Positions 16,929 through 25,642 of a stretch of 51,744 bases of DNA are shown here, piece after piece; the first letter of the stretch is position 1; every line of letters starts with the position of its first letter. Both the position numbers and the translations under genes were made by a program. The stretch spans positions 1 to 51,744 of the forward strand of contig JANJVQ010000035.1 in assembly GCA_024710005.1 (NCBI GenBank), read 5' to 3'. The notes below the pieces were generated by a model, which was given only the letters and a program-made list of their open reading frames with translations, searched no databases and was not told where the DNA came from. The stretch is from Paludibacter sp. (GTDB lineage Bacteria > Bacteroidota > Bacteroidia > Bacteroidales > Paludibacteraceae).

Positions 16929-19900
16929 ATGAAAAGAAAAATTGCCATCATTTCATTTCTTATCCCTGTCGCATATATCCTCTGCATACAGGAAGTTACA
17001 GCCACACAAGACAGTCAGATCGGGGAAACAAAATCAGCACCATTGCATTCCTACACAACCAACTCCGTTCTATCGCAGGGCACATTCCGTAAAATCAGAG
17101 TTACTGAAAGCGGAGTCTACAAACTCTCTTACGAAGATTTAACTTCGATAGGATTAAACCCGGAACATGTTCGTGTTTTTGGCTATGGCGGGGCGATGCT
17201 TGAGCAAGACTTCTCACTCCCTATTATAGATGATTTACCGGAAACTCCGGTTTGGATGGAAAAAGGTATTGATGGCATCTTTAATACCGGTGATTATATT
17301 TTATTTTACGCACAGGGAACTACCCGCTGGCAGTACAATAAAAGCAAATCGATGTTCACGCACACAAGCAATATTTATGCTGATGCCGGGTATTACTTTA
17401 TAACATCTGATGCCGGACCCGGAAAGAAGATACAGGGGAAATCCATCACATTACCATCAAACCCTACCATCAATCCGGTCAGCGATTTTACTGATTATCT
17501 GGTACACGAAAGAGATCTTATCAACTTAGTGAATGCCGGTAAGGAATTTTATGGTGAGACCTTTAATAGCGGTGCTAACCATAAATTTATATTCAGTTTT
17601 CCAAATCCGGTATTAAGTGAAAATAGCATGACTGCAAATCTGGATGTTGCAGCCACTTCCCTTTCAGCATCAACATTTACTCTTAACTTAAACAGCACCC
17701 AATATAGATCCTTAACAGTTGCCGCGCATAACTCTTACGATCCTTACGAGAGGGCAAAAAGAAACGCGGGTATTTTCAATTTCACCCCGCAGAACGACCT
17801 GTTCGAGTTTAATCTAACCTATTCCATGCCAACTCCAACCTCAAAAGGATATCTGAATTACCTGGAGGTCAACGCCCGTCGCCAGCTGATTATGAGCGGA
17901 GCGGTAATGCAATTTCAAAATATTGATTATTTAGGACAAAACACATTCAATCAGTATCTGTTGACCAACAACAATCCGAACGTACAGATATGGGACATCA
18001 CCGATCAACACAACATATACAGCATCATAACCGGGGACGAAGATGGGAAAATGAGTTTCATAGATACCGGAAATGACATCAGGCATTATCTGGCAATCGA
18101 CCCTACAGTTGCCTCAGCCTTCCCAAAACCAGAAATTATGGAAACGATACCCAATCAAAATATCCATGCCATTGAACAAGCAGACATGGTTATTATCACC
18201 CACCCCAACTTCCTGACACAGGCCGAAACGCTGGCACATGCACACCGGCAAAAGGACAATATGACGGTTACAGTTGTAACAACCGAACAGGTTTACAATG
18301 AATTCTCATCGGGCACACCGGATGCAACGGCTTATCGCCGGGTCATGAAAATGTTCTATGACCGCGCCATCACCTCGGGGAATACCATCCATCCACCTAA
18401 ATATTTATTACTCTTCGGAAAAGGGAGTTTCGACAATAGAAATATATTAGCTGATTCAGGTGACAATCTGGTACTTACTTATCAAGCCGATAATTCATTA
18501 ATTGAAACGCTCGCCTATACCACAGACGACTATTTCACCTTTCTGGAAGATACTGAAGGACTGCAAGCACATTATCACTCCATGGATATTGCCGTAGGAA
18601 GATTCCCCGTTACAACCGTTCAGCAGGCTACAGATGTGGTAAACAAAACCATCAACTACATGAACAACAGCAACAAAGGAAGATGGAAAAACGAACTTTA
18701 TTTTGTGGGAGATGATGGTGACTATAACGTTCACATGACAATGGCCGACAGCCTTGCATCTTACATGAGCAATAATTACAAATCGTATCATACCAACAAA
18801 ATCTACCTGGATGCATTCAAAAAAGACAGTCTTGAGATCGGGGGCAGGTATCCATCAGTCAAAGATAGTCTGCTTAATGCCTTAAAGAATGGGATGTTTC
18901 TTATAAATTATACGGGAAAGGGAGGTAGAGATTTTTTGGCAAATGAGCAAATCATTACAAATAACGATATTAATACCCTGACAAACCAACACTTGCCAAT
19001 CTGGATAGGAGCAACAGCAGATTTTGTTAAATTTGATTCGAGGTTTGTTTCCGCGGGAGAAAGCGTACTCCTAAACCCTAACGGAGGTGGTATAGGTGTG
19101 TTTTCTGCCGCACGACTCACCTATGCTTCACAAAATTTCAACTTAAACAATTACCTGATTCAGCATTTATTTGCCAAAGAAAACGGACAACATGTACGGG
19201 TCGGCGATGCCATCAGAAAAGCCAAAAACATGACGGGACAGGAGATTAACAAATTATCTTTTGTCTATTTGGGCGACCCAGCCATAAAACTGAACTATGC
19301 TGATAATTATCAAATCATCACAAGCAAAATCAATGAAAACGGAAGTTTTGGAGGCGACACATTAAAAGCAAACACAACAAATACGATTGATGGCTACATT
19401 GCGGATGAAAATTCCAACAAAATAACTGATTTTAACGGAACAGTATCTATTAGCTTATACGGTAAAGCACAAACTATCACCACCTTGAGAAACAGCAATT
19501 TTCAAAACGAAAAAGCTTTTGCGTACAACGACCGTCCCATTATTTTGCATACTGAAGCCATCCCTGTTGTAAACGGAGATTTCTCGTACACCCTCCAACT
19601 ACCAAAAGATATTCATGAAGAATATGGATACGGAAGAATTAACTTCTATGCGCGTGATGACGCAAATGACCACGAGGCACAAGGTTACTTTGAAGAGTTT
19701 ATGATCGGTGGCATCAGTAATACCGCAGGAATTACGCTACCGGATGCAAGTCATACCTCATCAGACATCACCGTAACAAACTACCCCAACCCGGCAAAGG
19801 AACAGACATATTTTGTCATCAACCCGGATCATGAGATTGTGAGTTGCACAATCAACATTTTCGATTTATCGGGAAGAGATGTTTGCTCCATTTCGGCTTC

Positions 19901-20042
19901 AGGACAAAATAGAATAACATGGGATTTAACAGCAAACGGTGGACAAAAATTGAATGCCGGCATTTATTTCTACCGTGCCAGCATAAAGACGACAGAAAAA
20001 GAAATCTATACAAAAGCAAACAGAATCATCATCTCCGATTAG
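16929..20042 (+). CDS. PorU/gingipain-family (C25) protein with lost catalytic dyad
   Basis: A 1037-residue exported protein with signal peptide (KIAIISFLIPVAYILC), a long N-terminal beta region (about 40-400), a peptidase C25 domain (about 415-800) and a T9SS-type C-terminal domain (YPNPAKEQTYF ... LNAGIYFYRASI, about 950-1037). In PorU, the T9SS sortase, the active His lies in NYxGHGG and the Cys in TxTCEF, 33 residues apart. Here those segments read NYTGKGG (Lys664) and GATADF (Ala697), again exactly 33 apart, so both catalytic residues are replaced. The rest, including KFDSRFVSAGE and the GGGIG strand, is kept. It is therefore likely a non-catalytic PorU paralogue, perhaps a scaffold or inhibitor. 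The neighbour gene porV of P. gingivalis porU is absent. Each change needs at least two base substitutions, so a sequencing slip is unlikely. Confidence 0.88.
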   Translation: MKRKIAIISFLIPVAYILCIQEVTATQDSQIGETKSAPLHSYTTNSVLSQGTFRKIRVTESGVYKLSYEDLTSIGLNPEHVRVFGYGGAMLEQDFSLPIIDDLPETPVWMEKGIDGIFNTGDYILFYAQGTTRWQYNKSKSMFTHTSNIYADAGYYFITSDAGPGKKIQGKSITLPSNPTINPVSDFTDYLVHERDLINLVNAGKEFYGETFNSGANHKFIFSFPNPVLSENSMTANLDVAATSLSASTFTLNLNSTQYRSLTVAAHNSYDPYERAKRNAGIFNFTPQNDLFEFNLTYSMPTPTSKGYLNYLEVNARRQLIMSGAVMQFQNIDYLGQNTFNQYLLTNNNPNVQIWDITDQHNIYSIITGDEDGKMSFIDTGNDIRHYLAIDPTVASAFPKPEIMETIPNQNIHAIEQADMVIITHPNFLTQAETLAHAHRQKDNMTVTVVTTEQVYNEFSSGTPDATAYRRVMKMFYDRAITSGNTIHPPKYLLLFGKGSFDNRNILADSGDNLVLTYQADNSLIETLAYTTDDYFTFLEDTEGLQAHYHSMDIAVGRFPVTTVQQATDVVNKTINYMNNSNKGRWKNELYFVGDDGDYNVHMTMADSLASYMSNNYKSYHTNKIYLDAFKKDSLEIGGRYPSVKDSLLNALKNGMFLINYTGKGGRDFLANEQIITNNDINTLTNQHLPIWIGATADFVKFDSRFVSAGESVLLNPNGGGIGVFSAARLTYASQNFNLNNYLIQHLFAKENGQHVRVGDAIRKAKNMTGQEINKLSFVYLGDPAIKLNYADNYQIITSKINENGSFGGDTLKANTTNTIDGYIADENSNKITDFNGTVSISLYGKAQTITTLRNSNFQNEKAFAYNDRPIILHTEAIPVVNGDFSYTLQLPKDIHEEYGYGRINFYARDDANDHEAQGYFEEFMIGGISNTAGITLPDASHTSSDITVTNYPNPAKEQTYFVINPDHEIVSCTINIFDLSGRDVCSISASGQNRITWDLTANGGQKLNAGIYFYRASIKTTEKEIYTKANRIIISD

Positions 20043-20076
20043 TCTGTTGCTCTACTATATATCAACATCCAACCAA

Positions 20077-20111
20077 AAAGAGAGCGGAAAATATGTTTTT
20101 CCGCTCTCTTT
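20077..20111. terminator. Bidirectional hairpin terminator
   Basis: AAAGAGAGCGGAAAA pairs with TTTTCCGCTCTCTTT around a short loop. It lies between the rightward C25-family gene and the leftward winged-helix gene and can serve both. Confidence 0.85.
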
Positions 20112-20129
20112 CTCAATTTCTTCTTTTCG

Positions 20130-20327
20130 TTAAGCCAGGCTAACGAATAGCTCCTTTTCAACTTCGTTGAAGTTCACTTTCCCTTCGCGTGCCAACCAAC
20201 CGAGTGCCAGGTTCAGGTCTTTCTCAGTCAGCTTAGTCGCTTTTTTCACGGCTTTTACTTCCATTTCGCCGTTTTGCAATGCCTGCCATACCAGACCTGC
20301 ATTGTTACCGATTTCTTCTTTTTTCAT
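20130..20327 (-). CDS. Small winged-helix protein (DUF2582-like)
   Basis: A 65-residue protein that folds as a compact winged helix: helix GLVWQALQNG, recognition part VKAVKKATKLTEKDLNLALGWL, and a wing GKVNFNEVEKELFVSL. This matches a small winged-helix family (DUF2582) that is common and conserved in Bacteroidales, of unknown target. It lies alone, with its own promoter and a shared terminator, so it is a monocistronic unit. A DNA-binding role is likely from fold; without data it could also be a protein-interaction module. Confidence 0.85.
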   Translation of the reverse strand: MKKEEIGNNAGLVWQALQNGEMEVKAVKKATKLTEKDLNLALGWLAREGKVNFNEVEKELFVSLA

Positions 20328-20371
20328 AAGTTGTAATTTTTATCCGGACTGTAAGTCCTTCATTTTCGGCA

Positions 20372-20403
20372 CAAAGATAATAAAATATGCTATAAAACAC
20401 AAA
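20372..20403 (-). promoter_or_regulatory. Promoter of the winged-helix gene
   Basis: Read leftward, TTTG (20403-20400), a 20-nt spacer and TATCTTTG (20379-20372) form a full Bacteroidota promoter, 45 bp before the ATG at 20327. Confidence 0.65.
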
Positions 20404-20445
20404 TCCACATTGCCAAACCTAACAACAACTCAGAAAAACATGTTA

Positions 20446-22242
20446 TTAAACATACATCTCGTCAATCTGCACCTTGTAGCGCTGTAATATAACAGCTCTT
20501 TTCAGCTTGAGGGTATTGGTAAGTTCGCCTCCCTGTATGCTGAAAGGCTTTGTAATGAGTGCAAACTTTTTAATCAACTCGTGATTTGCCATACCCGCCT
20601 GCATACGTAAAATACGCTGTTCCATGTATTTGTATATTTCGGGATGCGACAACAATGCCTCAACATCACTATATTTGATATTGTTTTTCTCCGCATACAA
20701 CTCCAAATCAGGGATTGAGGGTGCAATAATCGCAGTTACGTAAGGCTTTTCATCTCCGATAACTGCCACCTGTTCGATGCATTTATCCAGAATCAGTCGG
20801 GTTTCTATTTCCTGAGGAGCAATGTATTTTCCGTAAGATGTCTTAAATAAATCCTTGATGCGATCGGTCAATATGATACTTTCACCTCTGATGTAACCGG
20901 CATCTCCGGTTTTAAAAAAGCCATCTTCAGTAAAAGCAGCTTCATTGGCTTCCGGATTCTTATAATATCCGGGAAAAACAGTCTTACCTTTCACCATAAT
21001 TTCATTATCAGCACCGATTTTCACCTCCAAATCAGGGATAATCTTACCAACGGTGCCGAACTCGTAACCAGTATGATCGAAGAAACTTACGGAAGCCGTG
21101 GTTTCTGTCAGCCCGTAACCATACACAATGGGAATGCCCATACTACGCAGAAAGATATTGATCTCGTCGGATAATTTTGCTCCTGCCACAGGAAACAACA
21201 CCGACTGTTCAATACCAATCGTTTTCTTTACTTTCGAATAAATCAGTTTATCAGCGATGAAATATTTAAGTTTTAATGCTGCCGGAGGAACCTTACCCAA
21301 CCGTAGATAATCGATATTATATTTCTTCCCTGTAGCCAACGCCCAGGTAACGATCCCTTGCTTGAATGGAGACATCTTTGAAATGCTATCCTGCACCGCA
21401 GCATAAACCTTTTCCCAGAAACGGGGCACCGCACACATCATGGTTGGGCGCACCTGTTTAATGGCATCCGTAATTTCAATGGGACGCAGGTTGATGTAGA
21501 TTTCAACTCCCCTGGCAATACAGAGATAACACCACATCCGTTCAAAAACGTGTGATAGTGGAAGAAATGCAATAGAGGTCTGATGCTCGTTAATTTCCGG
21601 AATGCGGACAGCGTGCACCCGTACCGCTTCATTCAAACAGGAATGCGGCATCATCACACCTTTAGGATTCCCGGTTGTTCCTGAAGTATAAAGAATACAG
21701 GCCAAATCTGCATCCACAGCTTCCTGCATCCTGTTTTGAACTTCAAAATGGCGGTTCGAAGCCTTACCCTGTCTGAGCAATTCGTCAAAATACATTGAGC
21801 CATCCTCTTTCAATGCAACTTTCCGGTCGAACACAATAATTTTCTTCAGAAAACGACTCTGCTCCCTTACCTCAACCGCAATGTCGTATTGCAACTGATC
21901 TCCCACGAATAGGATGGCAATTTCAGAATCGTTAACGATAAACTCTACCTGCGGAGCAGTCGAAGTAGCATACATCGGCACCACGATAGCGCGGTTTGAG
22001 AAAAGACCATAATCAACAATCAGGTTTTCAGCCATGTTGTTAGAAAACTGCCCTACCCTGTCACCTTCATTCACACCCAGCTCATACAAAGCCTTGGAAA
22101 TAGCCATAACCTGCTCAGAGAAAGACGTCCAGGTAATCCGGCTCCATTCATCCGTCAGATTTTCCCGATGATTCAACGCGACTTTTCCACCGTATTTCTT
22201 AGCCTGAGCATGAACTAACTCCGCAAAATGTAATGTTTCCAT
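20446..22242 (-). CDS. fadD: Long-chain fatty acid-CoA ligase
   Basis: This 598-residue enzyme activates fatty acids to acyl-CoA through an acyl-adenylate. It has the AMP-binding P-loop LYTSGTTGNPKGVMMPH (184-200), the YGLTETTA motif, the TGDAGYIRGESIILTDRIKDL segment, and the C-terminal domain with catalytic Lys region (ELTNTLKLKRAVI). The length and the fusion-free form fit the bacterial long-chain (AMP-forming) ligase group of about 600 residues. No signal peptide is present, so it acts in the cytoplasm or at the inner membrane face. Upstream -7 sequence TATCTTTG supports its own transcript. The exact chain length used cannot be judged. Confidence 0.92.
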   Translation of the reverse strand: METLHFAELVHAQAKKYGGKVALNHRENLTDEWSRITWTSFSEQVMAISKALYELGVNEGDRVGQFSNNMAENLIVDYGLFSNRAIVVPMYATSTAPQVEFIVNDSEIAILFVGDQLQYDIAVEVREQSRFLKKIIVFDRKVALKEDGSMYFDELLRQGKASNRHFEVQNRMQEAVDADLACILYTSGTTGNPKGVMMPHSCLNEAVRVHAVRIPEINEHQTSIAFLPLSHVFERMWCYLCIARGVEIYINLRPIEITDAIKQVRPTMMCAVPRFWEKVYAAVQDSISKMSPFKQGIVTWALATGKKYNIDYLRLGKVPPAALKLKYFIADKLIYSKVKKTIGIEQSVLFPVAGAKLSDEINIFLRSMGIPIVYGYGLTETTASVSFFDHTGYEFGTVGKIIPDLEVKIGADNEIMVKGKTVFPGYYKNPEANEAAFTEDGFFKTGDAGYIRGESIILTDRIKDLFKTSYGKYIAPQEIETRLILDKCIEQVAVIGDEKPYVTAIIAPSIPDLELYAEKNNIKYSDVEALLSHPEIYKYMEQRILRMQAGMANHELIKKFALITKPFSIQGGELTNTLKLKRAVILQRYKVQIDEMYV

Positions 22243-22270
22243 CTGATTGTGTTTTTTGGTATAATTTCGA

Positions 22271-22278
22271 CAAAGATA
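22271..22278 (-). promoter_or_regulatory. Putative -7 box of the acyl-CoA ligase gene
   Basis: Read leftward it is TATCTTTG, 28 bp before the ATG at 22242. No clear -33 box is seen. Confidence 0.45.
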
Positions 22279-22377
22279 AAAATTTTATGGAAAAACCACC
22301 ATGAAATAAAAAAATCTGTCATCCCGGGCAAGGCGAAAAATCTAAATTTCCACTCCTGATTCGCATCATTAATATTT

Positions 22378-22425
22378 GTTTCCGGAAACAGCATCTCCGT
22401 GAGGGGGGATGCTGATTCCGGAAAC
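22378..22425. repeat. Long near-perfect palindrome
   Basis: GTTTCCGGAAACAGCATC pairs with GATGCTGATTCCGGAAAC with one mismatch around a 12-nt loop. Each arm also contains a small nested palindrome (TTTCCGGAAA or its relative). It stands between the converging ends of the FG-GAP unit and the ligase promoter. No U-run follows it, so it is not a standard terminator. Confidence 0.75.
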
Positions 22426-22517
22426 ACACATCGTTGCACTACTATTTTTTATTGTCAGGAAACAACGATTTAGCAAGCCATTTGATTGTCACATTATGCA
22501 AATTATCTATGAACAAG

Positions 22518-24374
22518 CTATTGAACAATCACCCTGGACACAACATTTCTGTATCCGTCTCTCAACACTTTAACAATATATACACCTGGTGATAGATTAA
22601 ACTCTGATTTTGCAGAGAGGACTCCGGCTGCAACAAGGTTACCACTGATTGCATACACCTGAATCTGTCCGGCTGTTGTATTATCTGATGCTTTTACAAT
22701 CAGCTTATTATCCTGACTGAAGATATTCAGACTACGATCAGCCATTTCATTCGTCGACGATCCTCCTGCAATCGTAAATGTTTTTGTTTCTGCAAAAGCA
22801 CCACCACGATAAGCTCCATTAATGGCCTGAACTGTCCATTCGTAATCACCTGAAGGCAAGTTATACAGTTCATACGATCTGTTCGTAAACACATTGCCCA
22901 TCTGACCACCAACTTTACGCTTTCCATCAGCTGCAGCCATTGGATTGTAAAGATATTTACCTGTTGTAGTATTTTTCAGCGACAGATTGTATGTTGTACC
23001 ATATTTCCCGGTTTCGCTGGCTGGTGCATTCCAGGTAAATGTCACCATCACTTCTTCTCCCTGGTCCACAACCGCATTCAACGAAGTTGGTGCTCCCGGG
23101 GCAACCGAAGCTGTTGCCGACTGATTCAGGATATAACCTGCTGCACGTTTGTTAATTGGTGCAGCACAGAAACCATTGAGCAACAAATCTATTTTGTTGT
23201 CACCATTAAGATCTGCGACCAACAATCCTTGTTCAGAGGCGCCCTGGAAGCTCAGACTGCTTTTGGTAAATGTAAATTCAGCCGGACTGTTGCCCGTATA
23301 TAATTCTGTAACCTGAGCAGTACCACTCCAGCCACCGCCAAATACGTCCAACTTCCCGTCATTATCCCAATCTACTACAATCGAACCATTTTGCATACTA
23401 CCCTGACGACCGATCTTTTGTTCCCAACCCATTTCGATGGCATTGCCACTATTATTTTTGAAGACTCGGTACATCATATCGTTGTTTTCTCCGGAATTCA
23501 GATAACCATCACCATGCAATAACATATCTGGGAATCCATCACCATTGAAATCACCCCATTGCGAATCCCCATTTGCTTTTTTGAATGGTACAACAGCACC
23601 CGAGAACTGGGTCAGTTTCCCGAATCCGTCGTTTGCAAACAAGTATGAGAAGCGTTGTGTCTGTACTCCTTCATTTACACAATTCAGGTCAGCAGCATTA
23701 ATCCACATATCGGGATAACCATCCTTGTTAAAGTCGATTACCGACACTTCAGGTTCAACAAAATTATATGCAACCGGATCGCCGATGGCAGTGGTATCAG
23801 TGGTATAACGAACGGTCGCCTGAATTGCCTCTGATGCAGCTACAAAGCTGCCGTCTGTTTGCTGATAATAAACCACACAATTCCCTTTACCGTTACCAAA
23901 GAAGTAATAGTCGAGCAAGCCGTTGAGGTCGAAATCAGCAAAACCACAGGAAGTAATTTTATCAATACCCAATACAGGATATGTTGCTGAAGGTGCCAGC
24001 GTAAACACACCCTGACCGTCATTGAGAGCTATACCAGCCTTCACAGCATTTGAAAGTCCCCAGCCGGCAAAAATAACATCCAGATCTCCATCTCCGTCAA
24101 TATCACCAAACCGGATATTGCCACCACGTCCGGCCGTGATTACCCGATCTCCCGTCTGTGGGGTAAAATTACCTGTTCCATCGTTGATCAGAATAGCACC
24201 TACCTCATTGTTACCGGGAGCATCGCCGCTGACAATCACATCCAAATCGCCATCGTTGTCGATATCCGCTGCTGCGAAAATACCTTTCCAGATTTCAAGA
24301 TTGAAATCAACAAACTGCGCATTAAGTGACCATGTTGCCACCACAAATGCTAAAAAAGTAAAGATTTTTTTCAT
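22518..24374 (-). CDS. T9SS-exported FG-GAP/VCBS repeat protein
   Basis: This 618-residue secreted protein starts with a signal peptide (MKKIFTFLAFVVATWSLNA). Seven or so FG-GAP/VCBS repeats follow (for example DIDNDGDLDVIVSGD, DIDGDGDLDVIFAGW, DFNGDGFPDMLLHGD), which form a calcium-binding beta-propeller. A fibronectin type III-like domain covers about 425-535 (APTSLNAVVDQGEEVMVTF onwards), and residues 545-618 are a T9SS C-terminal sorting domain (SLNIFSQDNKLIVKASDN ... SPGVYIVKV). It is the last gene of the SusC/D operon, 96 bp after GH43, and so is probably a cell-surface glycan-binding or adhesive protein of that locus. A direct enzymatic role is not supported. Confidence 0.9.
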   Translation of the reverse strand: MKKIFTFLAFVVATWSLNAQFVDFNLEIWKGIFAAADIDNDGDLDVIVSGDAPGNNEVGAILINDGTGNFTPQTGDRVITAGRGGNIRFGDIDGDGDLDVIFAGWGLSNAVKAGIALNDGQGVFTLAPSATYPVLGIDKITSCGFADFDLNGLLDYYFFGNGKGNCVVYYQQTDGSFVAASEAIQATVRYTTDTTAIGDPVAYNFVEPEVSVIDFNKDGYPDMWINAADLNCVNEGVQTQRFSYLFANDGFGKLTQFSGAVVPFKKANGDSQWGDFNGDGFPDMLLHGDGYLNSGENNDMMYRVFKNNSGNAIEMGWEQKIGRQGSMQNGSIVVDWDNDGKLDVFGGGWSGTAQVTELYTGNSPAEFTFTKSSLSFQGASEQGLLVADLNGDNKIDLLLNGFCAAPINKRAAGYILNQSATASVAPGAPTSLNAVVDQGEEVMVTFTWNAPASETGKYGTTYNLSLKNTTTGKYLYNPMAAADGKRKVGGQMGNVFTNRSYELYNLPSGDYEWTVQAINGAYRGGAFAETKTFTIAGGSSTNEMADRSLNIFSQDNKLIVKASDNTTAGQIQVYAISGNLVAAGVLSAKSEFNLSPGVYIVKVLRDGYRNVVSRVIVQ

Positions 24375-24399
24375 GGATAATAAAATTAAATTGTTATTG

Positions 24400-24464
24400 G
24401 TAGTTAGTAGTTAGTAGTTAGTAGCTGGCAGAAACTTATAACTTTCCACCGGTTACTAACTACT
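24400..24464. repeat. GTTAGTA tandem phrase with inverted partner
   Basis: The spacer between the FG-GAP and GH43 genes carries four near-copies of GTTAGTA (24400-24424) and, 30 bp on, an inverted ACTAACTACT (24455-24464). It resembles other low-complexity intergenic phrases of this window; role unknown. Confidence 0.6.
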
Positions 24465-24470
24465 TTTTCT

Positions 24471-25610
24471 TTAATTATTTACATCAAAATAAGGGGCTGT
24501 TTTTTTCGTACTGCTTGGCACGCCACCCTCGATGTAGGGCCAGCCATCTTCTCCCCACAACACCTCGTCCATCAGGAGCGGACGACGGGTTGCACCACCT
24601 GCATTAATCAACCAGGGTTTGGCCAACGAAACGGCATGATAGAGCATAAAGGTACGTCCGTGGTCATCTTCGATAATTTCCGCATTATGTCCGGGACCAA
24701 CCCATGTTTTCCCATCACCTTCCAGAAATTTCGTGGAACCGGCACCTGAAAAGTCGTTAATGGTTTTTATATCTACACCGTTTTTGGTTTTATAGGGACC
24801 TGTAATTTGGTCGGCACGGGCAACCGACAAATAATACTTCGTATCAGGACCTTCGCAACAACTGTTTGAAGATGCGAAATACCAGAATTTGCCACCATGC
24901 GGATAGATATATGAACCTTCAAACCCTCTACCGGCAATTTGAAATTTAGAGCCAATCAGCGTTTTCATGTCGGTTGCATTTATTTCCTGCATGTAAATAC
25001 CCTGAAAACTTCCCCAAACAAAATATGATTTCTTATTCCGTCCCGAACCTGTGGTGATAAAAAACTGGTCAATGCTATTTGCCACTCCACTCGACTGGGT
25101 ATCAAGCACCTTCCCCACATCTTCGAAAGGACCATAAGGATAGGGCGATTTTGCCACACCGATACCGGGATTTGAGTCACCCCATTTCGAATTACTGTAA
25201 TACAGATAATACAACCCACCATTTTCCGTAGTCGGGCCAGTAATTTGTGGGGCCCAGATTCCTCCGTCGTGCCACGAAGGTTTGGATGTTGATGTAAATG
25301 CATCTGCTACATATTCCCATTTCACCAAATTTTTGGAACGTACAATCGGAGTGATTCGGTTTACACCCTGGGCCCACGCATTTTGTGTCCCGTAGGCATA
25401 AAACCACCCGTCGGCAGCACGAATTACAGTGGGGTCGGCCAAATCAGGTTCAAACAAGGGATTCTGATAGATTGTGTCCGCTGATGTCGGTGGATCATTC
25501 CATATTAATTCTCCATCTTCATTTCCATTTGTGCATGCCCACGCGAACAACATAAGCGTAACAGGCAACAAACACAAGCCTGATAAAATTATTCTTTTCA
25601 TTTTTTTCAT
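24471..25610 (-). CDS. GH43 arabinan-type glycosidase, lipoprotein
   Basis: The start is taken at 25610 (MKKMKRIILSGLCLL); an ATG at 25625 is also possible. A lipobox (LFAWAC) follows the hydrophobic stretch, so the enzyme is a lipoprotein, probably at the cell surface. The five-bladed GH43 fold is supported by DLADPTVI (general base Asp), NSIDQFF (pKa-modulating Asp) and RGFEGSYIY (acid Glu), at about residues 64, 186 and 236 counted from the longer start. The motifs HDGGIWAPQI and GPGHNAEI match endo-1,5-alpha-L-arabinanases. The likely substrate is arabinan or an arabinose side chain of pectin or arabinoxylan. It follows susD by 32 bp in one operon. Confidence 0.9.
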   Translation of the reverse strand: MKKMKRIILSGLCLLPVTLMLFAWACTNGNEDGELIWNDPPTSADTIYQNPLFEPDLADPTVIRAADGWFYAYGTQNAWAQGVNRITPIVRSKNLVKWEYVADAFTSTSKPSWHDGGIWAPQITGPTTENGGLYYLYYSNSKWGDSNPGIGVAKSPYPYGPFEDVGKVLDTQSSGVANSIDQFFITTGSGRNKKSYFVWGSFQGIYMQEINATDMKTLIGSKFQIAGRGFEGSYIYPHGGKFWYFASSNSCCEGPDTKYYLSVARADQITGPYKTKNGVDIKTINDFSGAGSTKFLEGDGKTWVGPGHNAEIIEDDHGRTFMLYHAVSLAKPWLINAGGATRRPLLMDEVLWGEDGWPYIEGGVPSSTKKTAPYFDVNN

Positions 25611-25642
25611 ATATTTTGATCTCATTGATTATATTTCACCAT

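Noticed and set aside
16880-17092. 70-aa frame overlapping the start of the C25-family gene
   Set aside because: Its sequence is out of frame with the clear signal peptide and has no family likeness.
22215-22439. 74-aa minus-strand frame over the palindrome
   Set aside because: It overlaps the ligase start and encodes the palindrome arms, so it is not credible as a gene.
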